The notes beneath the pieces are model-generated. The model was not told the origin of the DNA, did no database searches, and saw only the letters and a program-made list of their open reading frames with translations. Below are positions 6,763-16,412 of a stretch of DNA of 64,000 nucleotides, piece after piece. The position numbers and the translations under genes were made by a program. The stretch covers positions 55,622 to 119,621 of the forward strand of contig NZ_KN293977.1 of the NCBI RefSeq assembly GCF_000768555.3, in the 5' to 3' direction. The stretch is from Roseovarius mucosus DSM 17069. Lineage in GTDB: Bacteria; Pseudomonadota; Alphaproteobacteria; Rhodobacterales; Rhodobacteraceae. Position 1 is the first letter of the stretch. Every line of letters begins with the position of its first letter.

Positions 6763-8049
6763 TCAGACGGTTTCGATGCGCAGGGCCACCGGCTCTCCTG
6801 ACAGGACGTCAAGGCGTCTGATGCCGGTCAGGGCGGTGTCGAGCGCGTCGCGCGTGGTCTTGTGCGTCACGATCAGAACCGGCGCTGTGGTGGCGTCATG
6901 GCGATACTGGCGCATCCGGTCGATGGAAATACCCGCTTCGCCGAGGATGGTTGCGACCTTGGCCAGGGCGCCGGGTTTGTCGATCAGCGACATGCGCATG
7001 TAATAGGGGGCCGGTGTGGCGCTGGTCGCGGTCTGGCAGCGGGTGAGACCGGCGGCGGGTTGGCCAAAGGTCGGCAGGCGGAAGCCGCGCGCGATGTCCA
7101 TCACGTCGCCCATCACCGCGCTGGCTGTTGGGCCCATGCCCGCACCGGGGCCGCGCAGCACGATCTGTTCGACATTGTCGCCTTCGAGCACAACCATATT
7201 GGTGCCGCCCTCCAGTTGGCCAAGGGGGCTGGTGTCGGGCACAAGGCAGGGAGACATGCGCTGTTCCAGCCCGCGCCCCGTCATCTGCGCCACGCCCAAG
7301 AGCTTGATCCGATAGCCCATGTCGGCCGCGTGACGGATATCCTCGATGGTGACTTTCTGGATGCCTTCGAGGGTCACACCGTCGAAATTGACCTCGCAGC
7401 CAAAGGCGATGGAGGCGAGCAGCGCCAGCTTGTGCCCCGCGTCGATCCCGCCCACATCAAGGGTCGGGTCCGCCTCGAGATAGCCCAGTTTGGCGGCCTC
7501 TTCGAAGACCTGCGCATAGGGCAGGCCTGCCGATTGCATGCGCGTCAGGATATAGTTGCAGGTGCCGTTCATCACGCCCATGACGCGGGTGATGTCATTG
7601 CCCGCCAGCCCTTCGGTGAGCGCCTTGATGACCGGGATGCCGCCCGCGACGGCCGCCTCGAAGCGGATCACGCGGCCCGCTGCCTCGGCGGCGAGGGCCA
7701 GTGCCTGACCGTGATGGGCGAGCATTGCCTTGTTCGCGGTGACAATATCCTTGCCTGCGGCAATCGCCGCCTCGGTTGCGGCCTTGGCCGGGCCGTCCGA
7801 CCCGCCCATCAGTTCGACAAACACATCCACATCATCGCGTTTGGCAAGAGCGACGGGATCATCCTCCCAGGCGTAGTCACTGAGCGTGACACCGCGATCC
7901 TTGTCGCGGGTCCGCGCCGAAACGGCGGTGATGACCACGGGTCGACCTGCGCGGGCGGCCAGAAGATTGGCCTTTTGCCGGATGATCCGCACGACACCCG
8001 TGCCGACCGTGCCCAATCCGGCGATGCCAAGGCGCAGGGGTGTGTTCAT
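6763..8049 (-). CDS. hom: Homoserine dehydrogenase
   Basis: This 428-residue NAD(P)-dependent enzyme reduces aspartate semialdehyde to homoserine for threonine and methionine synthesis. It has the N-terminal Rossmann motif GIAGLGTVGTGV, a catalytic core with VVTANKAMLAHHG and GGIDAGHKLALLASIAFG, and a C-terminal regulatory ACT domain starting at YYMRMSLIDKPGALA. The ACT domain suggests feedback inhibition by threonine, a family property. It is followed 79 nt later by glpX on the same strand. Confidence 0.96.
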   Translation of the reverse strand: MNTPLRLGIAGLGTVGTGVVRIIRQKANLLAARAGRPVVITAVSARTRDKDRGVTLSDYAWEDDPVALAKRDDVDVFVELMGGSDGPAKAATEAAIAAGKDIVTANKAMLAHHGQALALAAEAAGRVIRFEAAVAGGIPVIKALTEGLAGNDITRVMGVMNGTCNYILTRMQSAGLPYAQVFEEAAKLGYLEADPTLDVGGIDAGHKLALLASIAFGCEVNFDGVTLEGIQKVTIEDIRHAADMGYRIKLLGVAQMTGRGLEQRMSPCLVPDTSPLGQLEGGTNMVVLEGDNVEQIVLRGPGAGMGPTASAVMGDVMDIARGFRLPTFGQPAAGLTRCQTATSATPAPYYMRMSLIDKPGALAKVATILGEAGISIDRMRQYRHDATTAPVLIVTHKTTRDALDTALTGIRRLDVLSGEPVALRIETV

Positions 8050-8145
8050 GGGGCTCTCCGATTATCACTGTTCAGGGATTTTGCCGCGATGTAACGGGTT
8101 CGGCGGTCCCTTGCAACGCGGCTTGCAGGGGCAGGGCCGTGGCTT

Positions 8146-8436
8146 TCACTCGTTCACACCGCTTTGCATGCGCTCTTGCGTGCCGGGATCGACCACACCG
8201 CGCTTGAGCCGTGCGGCGCGCGCACGCAATCCCGCACTGCGCTGGTCGAGCGTATCGGCGGTGTCCGGTGTGATTTGGGGCGTGGTGGCCTGCGCCCTGA
8301 TGTCTTCGGTCGGGATCAGATCGGGATAGGAGGCGTCGCGGGTGCGTTTGTCGACGGTGCGGTCGAGCGGCAGGATATCGCTGCAGCCCGCCACAAGGCC
8401 GGTGAGCAGGATCAGAAGAGGCAGGCGCAAAGCCAT
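8146..8436 (-). CDS. Small lipoprotein of unknown function
   Basis: This is a 96-residue protein with a clear lipoprotein signal peptide (MALRLPLLILLTGLVAGCSD). The mature part is hydrophilic and arginine/aspartate rich (VDKRTRDASYPDLIP, RARAARLKRGVVDPG) and likely helical. No domain is recognised. It is divergent from the TetR regulator, with 107 nt between the start codons, so it could share that regulator's control region. Its C terminus lies 96 nt upstream of hom on the same strand. Confidence 0.6.
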   Translation of the reverse strand: MALRLPLLILLTGLVAGCSDILPLDRTVDKRTRDASYPDLIPTEDIRAQATTPQITPDTADTLDQRSAGLRARAARLKRGVVDPGTQERMQSGVNE

Positions 8437-8513
8437 GGCGGCCGGTATCCTTGTTCGGGTGGATGGGTCTGTCTTGCCATTCTTTGGGGTCAGAGGGCAA
8501 GCCGGGCTTTGAT

Positions 8514-8529
8514 CTGAACGAATGTTCAG
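8514..8529. promoter_or_regulatory. Palindromic operator in front of the TetR gene
   Basis: CTGAAC-GAAT-GTTCAG is a perfect 6-bp inverted repeat with a 4-nt centre, ending 14 nt before the TetR start codon. Its position fits an autoregulatory TetR-family operator that could also act on the divergent lipoprotein gene. Binding is inferred. Confidence 0.55.
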
Positions 8530-8543
8530 TTAAACCCGGTGTC

Positions 8544-9131
8544 ATGGCACGAACCCAAGGCTCTCATTCCGATATCACCGGCCCGCGCGTCCGCGATGCG
8601 GCGCTGCGTCTCTTTGCGCGCCACGGGTATGCGGCGGTCTCTATGCGGCAGATCGCGGCGGCGGTGGGGGTGCAGGCGGGTGCGCTCTATAATTACACGC
8701 CCGACAAGCAAACGCTGCTCTTTGACCTGATGCGCGGGCATATGGAGGATTTGCTGGCGGCTTGGGATGCGGCAGAGCCCCAGGGCGACGCAATGGCGAC
8801 GCTAGAGGCGTTCACCCGGTTTCACATCCGCTTCAACACCAGCCGGGCCGATGCGGTCTTTGTGTCCTATATGGAGTTGCGCAATCTTGAGCCTGAGAAT
8901 TTCGCAGTCATCGAAGGGTTGCGGCGGGACTATGAGACGCGGCTTGAGGTGGTGTTGCGGCGCGGGGGAGAGGCGGGCGTGATGGTCGTGACCGAGCCAC
9001 GGATTGCCAGCATGGCGCTGATTGCCATGCTGACGGGCGTGAACACCTGGTATCGCGCAGAGGGGCGTTTGTCGCTCGATGAGGTCGAGGCGGTCTATTG
9101 GGATATGGTGCGCCGGTCGGTGACGGGGTGA
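8544..9131 (+). CDS. TetR/AcrR-family transcriptional regulator
   Basis: This 195-residue regulator has an N-terminal TetR helix-turn-helix: RVRDAALRLFARHGYAAVSM, then RQIAAAVGVQAGALYNYTPDKQTLL (about residues 15-60). The C-terminal part resembles the ligand-binding domain of TetR proteins associated with acyl-CoA metabolism, but the effector cannot be deduced. The start MARTQG was chosen because the conserved domain begins directly after it and the proposed operator lies just upstream. It is convergent with accC. Confidence 0.85.
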   Translation: MARTQGSHSDITGPRVRDAALRLFARHGYAAVSMRQIAAAVGVQAGALYNYTPDKQTLLFDLMRGHMEDLLAAWDAAEPQGDAMATLEAFTRFHIRFNTSRADAVFVSYMELRNLEPENFAVIEGLRRDYETRLEVVLRRGGEAGVMVVTEPRIASMALIAMLTGVNTWYRAEGRLSLDEVEAVYWDMVRRSVTG

Positions 9132-9198
9132 ACCGACGGCGTGGCCGGCCGATGAGGGCGGGCCATCACCATCGGTCGAGGTCGGTTTCCGCCTTTTT

Positions 9199-10548
<1,350 letters not shown>

Positions 10549-10558
10549 CGTTTGGGCC

Positions 10559-11054
10559 TTATTCGATGATCATCAGAGGTGCGCCATATTCGACCGCCGC
10601 GCCATCTTCGATCAGGATGCGTTTGACGGTGCCGCCGCGCGGGGCGGGAATATGGTTCATGGTCTTCATCGCCTCGATGATCAGAAGCGTGTCGCCCTCG
10701 GACACCTGCGTGCCCACGCTGACAAAGGCGGGCGCGCCCGGTTCGGCCTGCATATACACGGTGCCGACCATGGGCGAGGTGACGGCGCCGGGGTGGCTTG
10801 CCGGGTCTTCGGTGGCTGACCCGGCGGCGGGGGCAGGGGCGGCCATGGTGGCGGGAGCCGGAGCATATGAGGGGGGCCGGGGCCGGGGCGTAGTGGGCCG
10901 TGACGGCCTCACCGCGGCGGCTCACGCGGACCTGCAGCGTGTCATCCTCGCCATATTCCCGCTTGACCGACAACTCTGTCAGGTCGTTCTCGTTCAGGAG
11001 TTCCGCCAGAGCCTTGATAAAGGCCACGTCCGATTCATGGGATTTGTTCGACAT
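10559..11054 (-). pseudogene. accB: Biotin carboxyl carrier protein AccB, frameshifted
   Basis: AccB carries biotin on a lysine for AccC. The N-terminal part (MSNKSHESDVAFIKALAELL) and the C-terminal biotinyl domain (TLLIIEAMKTMNHIPAPRGG, lysine in the EAMKTMN motif) lie in different frames. The break falls in the proline/alanine linker, at a run of six G on the plus strand (10871-10876). Removing one base joins APAPAP to SYAPAPATMA and gives a normal 164-residue protein. GAGGAAG precedes the start at 11054. Because AccB is essential and accC follows intact, an extra base called in the homopolymer is more likely than a real loss of function. Confidence 0.85.
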
Positions 11055-11204
11055 ATCTTCCTCGACCACAGCGCGATGATGTCCCGCGTGGCGGGCTCAT
11101 GGCATTTGTTTTGGCCGCTTATAGGGCAAGGTGCAGGCTGAGAAAAGCGGCCATTGCCCCTTAATCTGGGGGCAGGGGGGCAATTTTACGAGAGGCGCGC
11201 GCAA

Positions 11205-11747
11205 TCAGAGCGGCATGCCCGAAAGTTTGGCCACGAGTTCCGCGAGTTTTCGGGCCTGAAATTTCTCAAGCAGGCGCGCGCGATAAACCTCGACCGTGCG
11301 ATAGCTCAGACCGAGATCAAGGCCGATTTCCTTCGACGTCAGCCCGCGACAGGTGAGAATCGCCACCTCGCGTTCGCGTTGGGTCAGTTCGACAAGCGGG
11401 CGTTCGTCCGAGAGATCGGAAAAAGACCAGATGCCGCGCTGAAACGGCGCCTCTGGCGTGAGCGACTGTCCGCGCACCCGGCACCAGAAGAGCGTGCCGT
11501 TGCGCCGCTTCATCACCCGCTCGTCGGAATAGCGCCCGGTCTTGCGCATGATGGCAAGCGCATCTGCCCCGATGCGGCGATAATCCTCGATCGAGGGGTA
11601 ATAGCGGGCCAGCGGGATATTGGCATAATCGGCGGGGGTATCGCCAAAGATCGCGGCGAATTTCTGATTGCACTGCCGGATGATGCGATGTTCCAGCAGG
11701 GCAAGGCCCACGGGGGCATGATCGAAGGCGAGTTCCTTGATGTCCAT
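11205..11747 (-). CDS. PAS-LuxR DNA-binding regulator
   Basis: This 180-residue regulator consists of one N-terminal PAS domain (about residues 5-115, with NQKFAAIFGDTPADY and KRRNGTLFWCRVRG) and a C-terminal LuxR/GerE helix-turn-helix (LTQREREVAILTCRGLTSKE then LSYRTVEVYRARLLEKF). There is no phosphoacceptor or kinase domain, so the PAS domain itself probably senses a ligand or redox state. It is divergent from an acyl-CoA ligase gene (107 nt between starts), which is the most likely target. The FWCRVRG stretch is reminiscent of PAS domains that bind flavin or small ligands, but the NCRFL cysteine motif of LOV domains is absent. Confidence 0.8.
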   Translation of the reverse strand: MDIKELAFDHAPVGLALLEHRIIRQCNQKFAAIFGDTPADYANIPLARYYPSIEDYRRIGADALAIMRKTGRYSDERVMKRRNGTLFWCRVRGQSLTPEAPFQRGIWSFSDLSDERPLVELTQREREVAILTCRGLTSKEIGLDLGLSYRTVEVYRARLLEKFQARKLAELVAKLSGMPL

Positions 11748-11854
11748 GGCCCGTTATGCCGCGCGGGATGCGGCACGCCAAGCGGTTTGCGTGTTTCTAC
11801 GGAATTGTGCTGGGGCCGCGTCAGTGTTTTGGTGTGGATTGGGAGGAACCGGGG

Positions 11855-13333
11855 ATGAATATCGGGATATGGCTGGAACGCGCGGCGCAGGCGTGGCCTG
11901 CGCGCGGGGCGCTCTTCACCGGCGTTGATCTGGTGGCGGATTATGCCGGATTTGACCGCGCGGCACGTGAAGTGGCTGGCGCGCTTGTCGCGCAAGGCGT
12001 GGCCCCCGGCGACCGGGTCGCGATCTTCATGGGCAATGCGCCCGACTATCTCTTGGCGCTCTACGGTATCTGGTATGCCGGGGCCGCCGCCGTGCCGATC
12101 AATGCCAAGCTGCACGCGGCAGAGGCGGCCTGGATCATCACCGATGCAGGTGCGCGGGTGGTTTTGGCGGATGCGGCGCGGCGGGAGGCCTTGTCCGAGC
12201 AGGGGGTTACGGCGCAGGCGGTCACGCAGGGCGCGCCCGTGGCCGAGGTCGCCGCGCGCGCGCCGGGCGATCTGGCATGGCTCTTCTACACCTCGGGCAC
12301 CACCGGGCGACCCAAAGGGGTGCGGATCACGCATCGGATGCTGGTGGCGATGTCGCTGAGCTATCTGGCGGATGTGGATGAGGTGACGGGCGCGGATGCA
12401 ACGCTCTACGCCGCGCCGATGAGCCATGGCGCGGGGCTCTATGCGATGGTGCATGTGTTGCGCGGGGCGCGGCATGTCTGTCCGGCGTCGGGCGGGTTCG
12501 ACGAGGGCGAGATTTTCGATCTCGCGCGGCATCATGGCCGGGTGCATATGTTCGCCGCGCCCACGATGGTGAAACGGCTGACCGCTTGGGCGCGGGCGCG
12601 CGGCGAGACTGGCGCGGGCCTGCGCAGCGTGGTCTATGCCGGGGGGCCGATGTATCTGGCGGATATTCTCGAGGCGGTCGAGGTGTTCGGCCCGGTTTTC
12701 CTGCAAATCTACGGGCAGGGGGAATGCCCGATGGCGATCACCGCGCTGTCCCGCGCCGATGTGGCGGGTCGCAACCATCCGCGTTGGCGCGAGCGGCTGG
12801 CCTCGGTGGGCCGCGCGCAGTCGGTGGTCGAGGTGCGGATTGCCGACGACACCGGGGCGGAGGTACCGCCGGGGGAGGTGGGCGAAATCCTCGTGCGCGG
12901 CGATGCGGTGATGCCGGGCTATTGGCAGAACACGGCGGCGAGTGAAAAGGCGCTGCGCGGCGGCTGGCTCTGGACTGGCGATCTGGGCCGGATGGACGGT
13001 GACGGCTATGTGACCCTGCAGGACCGCTCCAAGGATATGATCATCTCGGGCGGCAGCAATATCTATCCGCGCGAGGTGGAAGAGGTGCTCTTGACCCATC
13101 CTGACGTGATCGAGGTGGCGGTGGTGGGCATGGCCGATGCCGAATGGGGCGAGGTGGTGGTGGCCTTTGTGGTCTGTGATGGGGCGCTGGATGAGGCAGC
13201 ACTTGACGCGCACTGCCTGAGCCATATTGCCCGGTTCAAGCGGCCCAAGCGCTATATCGCGCTGCCCGAGTTGCCCAAGAACAATTACGGCAAGGTGCTC
13301 AAGACTGAATTGCGGGCGCGCTTGGCCGAGTAG
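11855..13333 (+). CDS. AMP-forming acyl-CoA synthetase
   Basis: This 492-residue member of the acyl/aryl adenylate-forming superfamily activates a carboxylic acid with ATP and CoA. Motifs: LFYTSGTTGRPKGVRIT (P-loop), an A5-like motif YGQGECPMAI (in place of the usual YGxTE), WTGDLGRMDGDGYV, DMIISGGSNIYPREVEE, and the C-terminal catalytic lysine in KNNYGKVLK. GGGAGGA 7 nt upstream supports the start at 11855. The substrate is not predictable; small aromatic or medium-chain acids are possible. The neighbouring PAS-LuxR regulator is likely to control it. A preQ1 riboswitch follows 46 nt after the stop codon. Confidence 0.9.
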   Translation: MNIGIWLERAAQAWPARGALFTGVDLVADYAGFDRAAREVAGALVAQGVAPGDRVAIFMGNAPDYLLALYGIWYAGAAAVPINAKLHAAEAAWIITDAGARVVLADAARREALSEQGVTAQAVTQGAPVAEVAARAPGDLAWLFYTSGTTGRPKGVRITHRMLVAMSLSYLADVDEVTGADATLYAAPMSHGAGLYAMVHVLRGARHVCPASGGFDEGEIFDLARHHGRVHMFAAPTMVKRLTAWARARGETGAGLRSVVYAGGPMYLADILEAVEVFGPVFLQIYGQGECPMAITALSRADVAGRNHPRWRERLASVGRAQSVVEVRIADDTGAEVPPGEVGEILVRGDAVMPGYWQNTAASEKALRGGWLWTGDLGRMDGDGYVTLQDRSKDMIISGGSNIYPREVEEVLLTHPDVIEVAVVGMADAEWGEVVVAFVVCDGALDEAALDAHCLSHIARFKRPKRYIALPELPKNNYGKVLKTELRARLAE

Positions 13334-13379
13334 ACCGACCTTGTTTTAGACTGTCAAAGGCGCTAGATGCGCGGGGTCG

Positions 13380-13413
13380 AGCGGTCGCAGCCTACCCGCT
13401 TTAAAAAACAAGG
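13380..13413 (+). ncRNA. preQ1-I riboswitch
   Basis: The compact aptamer has P1 AGCGG/CCGCT (13380-13384 with 13396-13400), a loop containing CAGCCTACC, and the typical A-rich tail TTTAAAAAACAAGG. The tail's AAGG is also the Shine-Dalgarno of queC. The loop CCT (13391-13393) can pair with AGG (13411-13413) to form the H-type pseudoknot. Ligand binding would hide the ribosome-binding site and shut off queCDEF translation. In addition, CCTTGTTTT at 13339-13347 is complementary to AAAACAAGG (13405-13413), giving a possible alternative fold. Confidence 0.88.
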
Positions 13414-13420
13414 ATGAAAG

Positions 13421-14120
13421 ATGAGGACGATTGTTATCTGCTCGGGCGGGCTCGATTCCGTATCGCTCGCCCATAAGGTGGCCGCTGAGCATGAATTGGC
13501 GGGGCTTCTGAGCTTTGATTACGGGCAACGCCATGTGAAAGAGGTGGAATATGCCGCCGCTTGTGCGCGCCGTCTGGGTGTGCCGCACAAGGTGGTGGAT
13601 ATTCGCCAGATCGGGGCGGCGCTGTCGGGATCGGCGCTGACCGATGACGTCGCGGTGCCAGATGGGCATTACGCCGAAGAGACCATGAAAATCACCATCG
13701 TGCCCAATCGCAATGCGATCATGCTGGCCATTGCCTTTGGCATGGCGGCGGCGGAAAAAGCGGATGCCGTGGCCACGGCGGTGCATGGTGGGGATCATTT
13801 CATCTACCCCGATTGCCGTCCCGGCTTTATCCATGCCTTTCAGGCGATGCAGGACGCGGCGCTGGAGGGCTATGCCGAGGTCACGCTCTACACGCCCTAC
13901 CTCAACGGCTCGAAAGGTGACATCGTCGCCGATGGTGCCAAGCATGGCACGCCCTTTGCCGAAACATGGTCGTGCTACAAGGGTGGGGCGCGTCACTGCG
14001 GGCGGTGCGGCACCTGTGTCGAGCGGCGCGAGGCGTTTCATCTCGCGGGGGGTGATTGACCCCACCGAGTATGCGGACCCGGATTTCTGGCTGGCGGCTG
14101 TGGCCGGACGGGGGGCGTGA
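13421..14120 (+). CDS. queC: 7-cyano-7-deazaguanine synthase QueC (frameshift near 3' end)
   Basis: QueC converts 7-carboxy-7-deazaguanine to preQ0 with ATP and ammonia in queuosine synthesis. The PP-loop CSGGLDSVSLAHK is at the N terminus and the zinc-binding cysteines are in SCYKGGARHCGRCGTC. As given, the frame stops at 14059 after HLAGGD (212 residues). At a six-G run (14047-14052), removal of one base restores HLAGVIDPTEYADPDFW and a 232-residue protein ending at 14120, the usual length. The restored stop overlaps the queD start by one base, as expected in a tight operon. This suggests a base overcall; a slightly truncated but active protein is also possible because all zinc ligands are retained. 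Confidence 0.92.
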
Positions 14121-14476
14121 TGTATCGGATCACAAAGGAATTCCACTTTTCCGCCTCACATCAGCTTTTTGGCCTGCCGCCCGAGCATCAATGCGCGCGG
14201 CTGCATGGGCATAATTACATCGTGGTGGTGGAGCTGACCGCCGCCGAATTGAACGCGCATGGGTTCGTGCGCGATTACCTCGATCTGGGCGATCTGAAAC
14301 GGTATATCGACGACACGCTGGATCACCGGCATCTGAATGATGTGCTGGGGGATGATTGTGTGACCGCCGAGCGGATGGCCAAGCATCTCTTTGACTGGTG
14401 TCGGGCGCGGTGGCCCGAGGTGACGGCGGTCAAGGTCAGCGAGACGCCGAAAACATGGGCGGAGTATCGCCCGTGA
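14120..14476 (+). CDS. queD: 6-carboxy-5,6,7,8-tetrahydropterin synthase QueD
   Basis: This 118-residue enzyme makes 6-carboxytetrahydropterin from 7,8-dihydroneopterin triphosphate, the second step of preQ0 formation. Zinc-binding histidines are in FSASHQL and LHGHNY, and the catalytic DHRHLND motif lies near residue 73. The start [10 protein letters not shown] was used; a GTG three bases upstream is an alternative. The 3' end overlaps the queE GTG start by 4 bases, showing translational coupling. Confidence 0.95.
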   Translation: MYRITKEFHFSASHQLFGLPPEHQCARLHGHNYIVVVELTAAELNAHGFVRDYLDLGDLKRYIDDTLDHRHLNDVLGDDCVTAERMAKHLFDWCRARWPEVTAVKVSETPKTWAEYRP

Positions 14477-15195
14477 GCGAGGCGATCCGGGTATCCGAAA
14501 TCTTTGGCCCGACCATTCAGGGCGAGGGCGCGCTGATCGGGCAGCCGACAGTATTCGTGCGCACCGGGGGCTGCGATTATCGGTGTAGCTGGTGTGACAG
14601 CCTGCATGCGGTCGAGTCGGCCTATCGCGAGACATGGGTGCCGATGAGCCCCGACGCGGTGTTGGCCGAGGTCGCGCGCCTCTCGGACGGTCGGCCGATC
14701 ATGGTGACACTCTCGGGCGGCAATCCGGCGATACAGCCCTTGGGCGCGTTGATCGACCAAGGCCATGCGCGCGGCTATCGGTTCGCGATGGAAACCCAAG
14801 GCTCTGTCGCGCGCGACTGGTTTGCCGCGCTCGATATGCTGGTGCTCAGCCCCAAGCCGCCGTCTTCGGGCATGGAGGTAGACTGGGCGCTCTTTGACGA
14901 TTGTGTTGCGGCGGCCAAGGGCGCGGCGCGCGTGCTCAAGATCGTGGTGTTTGACGAGGCGGATTACCAATGGGCGCGGGACGTGGCGGGGCGCTATCCT
15001 GACCTGCCGCTCTATCTGCAACCGGGCAATCACACGCCGCCCCCACCCGAGGATGACACGGCCACCGTGGATCAGGCGGGCATCGACGACCGGATGCGCT
15101 GGCTGGTGGAGCGGGTGACAGCCGACGGATGGTTTGACGCGAAGGTTTTGCCGCAATTGCATGTGATGCTCTGGGGCAACAAGCGCGGGGTGTGA
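14473..15195 (+). CDS. queE: 7-carboxy-7-deazaguanine synthase QueE
   Basis: This 240-residue radical SAM enzyme contracts carboxytetrahydropterin to 7-carboxy-7-deazaguanine. The cluster motif CDYRCSWCD (CxxxCxxC) lies near residue 33, after the conserved [32 protein letters not shown] is the SAM-binding GGE-like segment, here with N in place of E. The GTG start at 14473 overlaps the queD stop (GTGA). Translation could also begin upstream in frame, but conserved residues begin directly after the GTG. Confidence 0.94.
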   Translation: MSEAIRVSEIFGPTIQGEGALIGQPTVFVRTGGCDYRCSWCDSLHAVESAYRETWVPMSPDAVLAEVARLSDGRPIMVTLSGGNPAIQPLGALIDQGHARGYRFAMETQGSVARDWFAALDMLVLSPKPPSSGMEVDWALFDDCVAAAKGAARVLKIVVFDEADYQWARDVAGRYPDLPLYLQPGNHTPPPPEDDTATVDQAGIDDRMRWLVERVTADGWFDAKVLPQLHVMLWGNKRGV

Positions 15196-15206
15196 AGGAG
15201 AGAAAG

Positions 15207-15671
15207 ATGAGCGAGAATATCTACAAGGATCTCAAACAGTTGGGCGGTGCTACCGTGGTCCCGCAAAGCCCGGAAGAGGCGGTGCTGGAGCGGGTTTCCA
15301 ATCCGCAGGCCGATGTGCGGTATAACGTGCGCTTCACCGCGCCCGAGTTTACCTCGCTCTGCCCGATGACCGGACAGCCGGATTTCGCGCATCTGGTGAT
15401 TGACTATGTGCCGGGCAAATGGCTGGTCGAGAGCAAGTCGCTCAAGCTCTATCTCACCAGCTTTCGCAATCACGGGGCGTTCCACGAGGATTGCACGATT
15501 TCGATTGCCCGGCGGCTGGTGGAATTTCTCGAACCGGAGTGGCTGCGGATTGGCGGCTACTGGTATCCGCGCGGCGGTATCCCGATTGATGTGTTCTGGC
15601 AGACCGGGGCGATGCCCGACGGGGTCTGGATTCCCGATCAGGGCGTGCCGCCCTATCGCGGGCGCGGCTGA
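15207..15671 (+). CDS. queF: NADPH-dependent 7-cyano-7-deazaguanine reductase QueF
   Basis: This 154-residue type I (unimodular) QueF reduces the nitrile preQ0 to preQ1, the last step before tRNA insertion. The catalytic cysteine is in [15 protein letters not shown], the NADPH/structural motif is [14 protein letters not shown], and FHEDC follows. AAGGAGAGAA lies directly upstream. It is the last gene of queCDEF, 11 nt after queE. Presence of QueF indicates full queuosine synthesis rather than only preQ0 or archaeosine-type products. Confidence 0.96.
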   Translation: MSENIYKDLKQLGGATVVPQSPEEAVLERVSNPQADVRYNVRFTAPEFTSLCPMTGQPDFAHLVIDYVPGKWLVESKSLKLYLTSFRNHGAFHEDCTISIARRLVEFLEPEWLRIGGYWYPRGGIPIDVFWQTGAMPDGVWIPDQGVPPYRGRG

Positions 15672-15687
15672 GGCCGTTGGATTTTTT

Positions 15688-15714
15688 GCGCCCGCCCGTT
15701 GACCGGGCGGGCGC
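15688..15714. terminator. Hairpin between convergent queF and livF
   Basis: GCGCCCGCCCG-TTGAC-CGGGCGGGCGC is a perfect 11-bp stem between the two convergent operons. The T-run lies on the 5' side for the plus strand and there is no T tract after the stem in either direction. It is thus a strong hairpin but a non-canonical terminator. Confidence 0.5.
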
Positions 15715-15722
15715 GTGTTGCG

Positions 15723-16412
15723 TCACACGCCAAGCCAGCGATGCTGTGCCTCGGTGTCGGCGCGGATCGCCTCGGCGCTGCCGGTCCAGACCACCTGACC
15801 CTTGCTGACCACGACCACATCATCGGCAAGCGAGGTGGCAAAGCCGAAATTCTGCTCGACCAGAACCATCGACAGCCCCTCGCGCTTGAGCTCCATCAGC
15901 TTGTCATGGATCAGCTTGACGATGATCGGGGCCAGCCCCTCGGTCGGCTCGTCGAGGATCAAGAGGCGCGGATTCATCAGAAGCGCGCGCGCGATAGCCA
16001 GCATCTGCTGTTCGCCCCCCGACAGTTGCGTGCCGCCATTCTCCAACCGCTCGCCAAGGCGCGGGAAAAGGTCCAGCACCCGGTCCATCGTCCAGGCCCC
16101 GTCAAACCGCTTGGACGCGATTTCAAGGTTTTCGCGCACCGTCAGAGAGGGAAAGATATCCCGCGTTTCGGGCACATAGGCGATGCCCGCCTTGGCGATG
16201 TCATAGGGGCGCTTGGGCATGGCCTGCCCGTCCAAGGTGATCTGCCCGTCGCGCAGCGGCAAGAGGCCCATCACCGTCTTGAGCGTGGTCGATTTGCCCG
16301 CGCCATTGCGCCCCAGAATGGCCAGAACCCGGCCCGCTTCGGCGCGCAGGCCCATGCCATAGAGCACCTGGGTTTCGCCATAGCCGGAATTGACGGCATT
16401 CAGTTCAAGCAT
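15723..16412 (-). CDS. livF: Branched-chain-type ABC transporter ATPase (LivF-like)
   Basis: This 229-residue ATPase of the HAAT family has Walker A GRNGAGKSTTLK, signature LSGGEQQMLAIARALL, and Walker B RLLILDEPTEGLAP. The start MLELNAVNSGYGE overlaps the livG stop region by 8 bases. It is the last gene of a five-gene transporter that follows catB-benABCD on the same strand. The cargo is therefore more likely an aromatic acid such as benzoate than leucine; this is inference from context. Confidence 0.9.
   Translation of the reverse strand: MLELNAVNSGYGETQVLYGMGLRAEAGRVLAILGRNGAGKSTTLKTVMGLLPLRDGQITLDGQAMPKRPYDIAKAGIAYVPETRDIFPSLTVRENLEIASKRFDGAWTMDRVLDLFPRLGERLENGGTQLSGGEQQMLAIARALLMNPRLLILDEPTEGLAPIIVKLIHDKLMELKREGLSMVLVEQNFGFATSLADDVVVVSKGQVVWTGSAEAIRADTEAQHRWLGV

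Noticed and set aside
5526..8094. Long plus-strand frames opposite glpX and hom
   Set aside because: Both are shadows of well-conserved genes on the minus strand and contain histidine/glycine-rich nonsense sequence.
11513..13225. 570-codon minus-strand frame
   Set aside because: It runs antisense to the acyl-CoA synthetase and out of frame through the PAS-LuxR gene; no recognisable domain.
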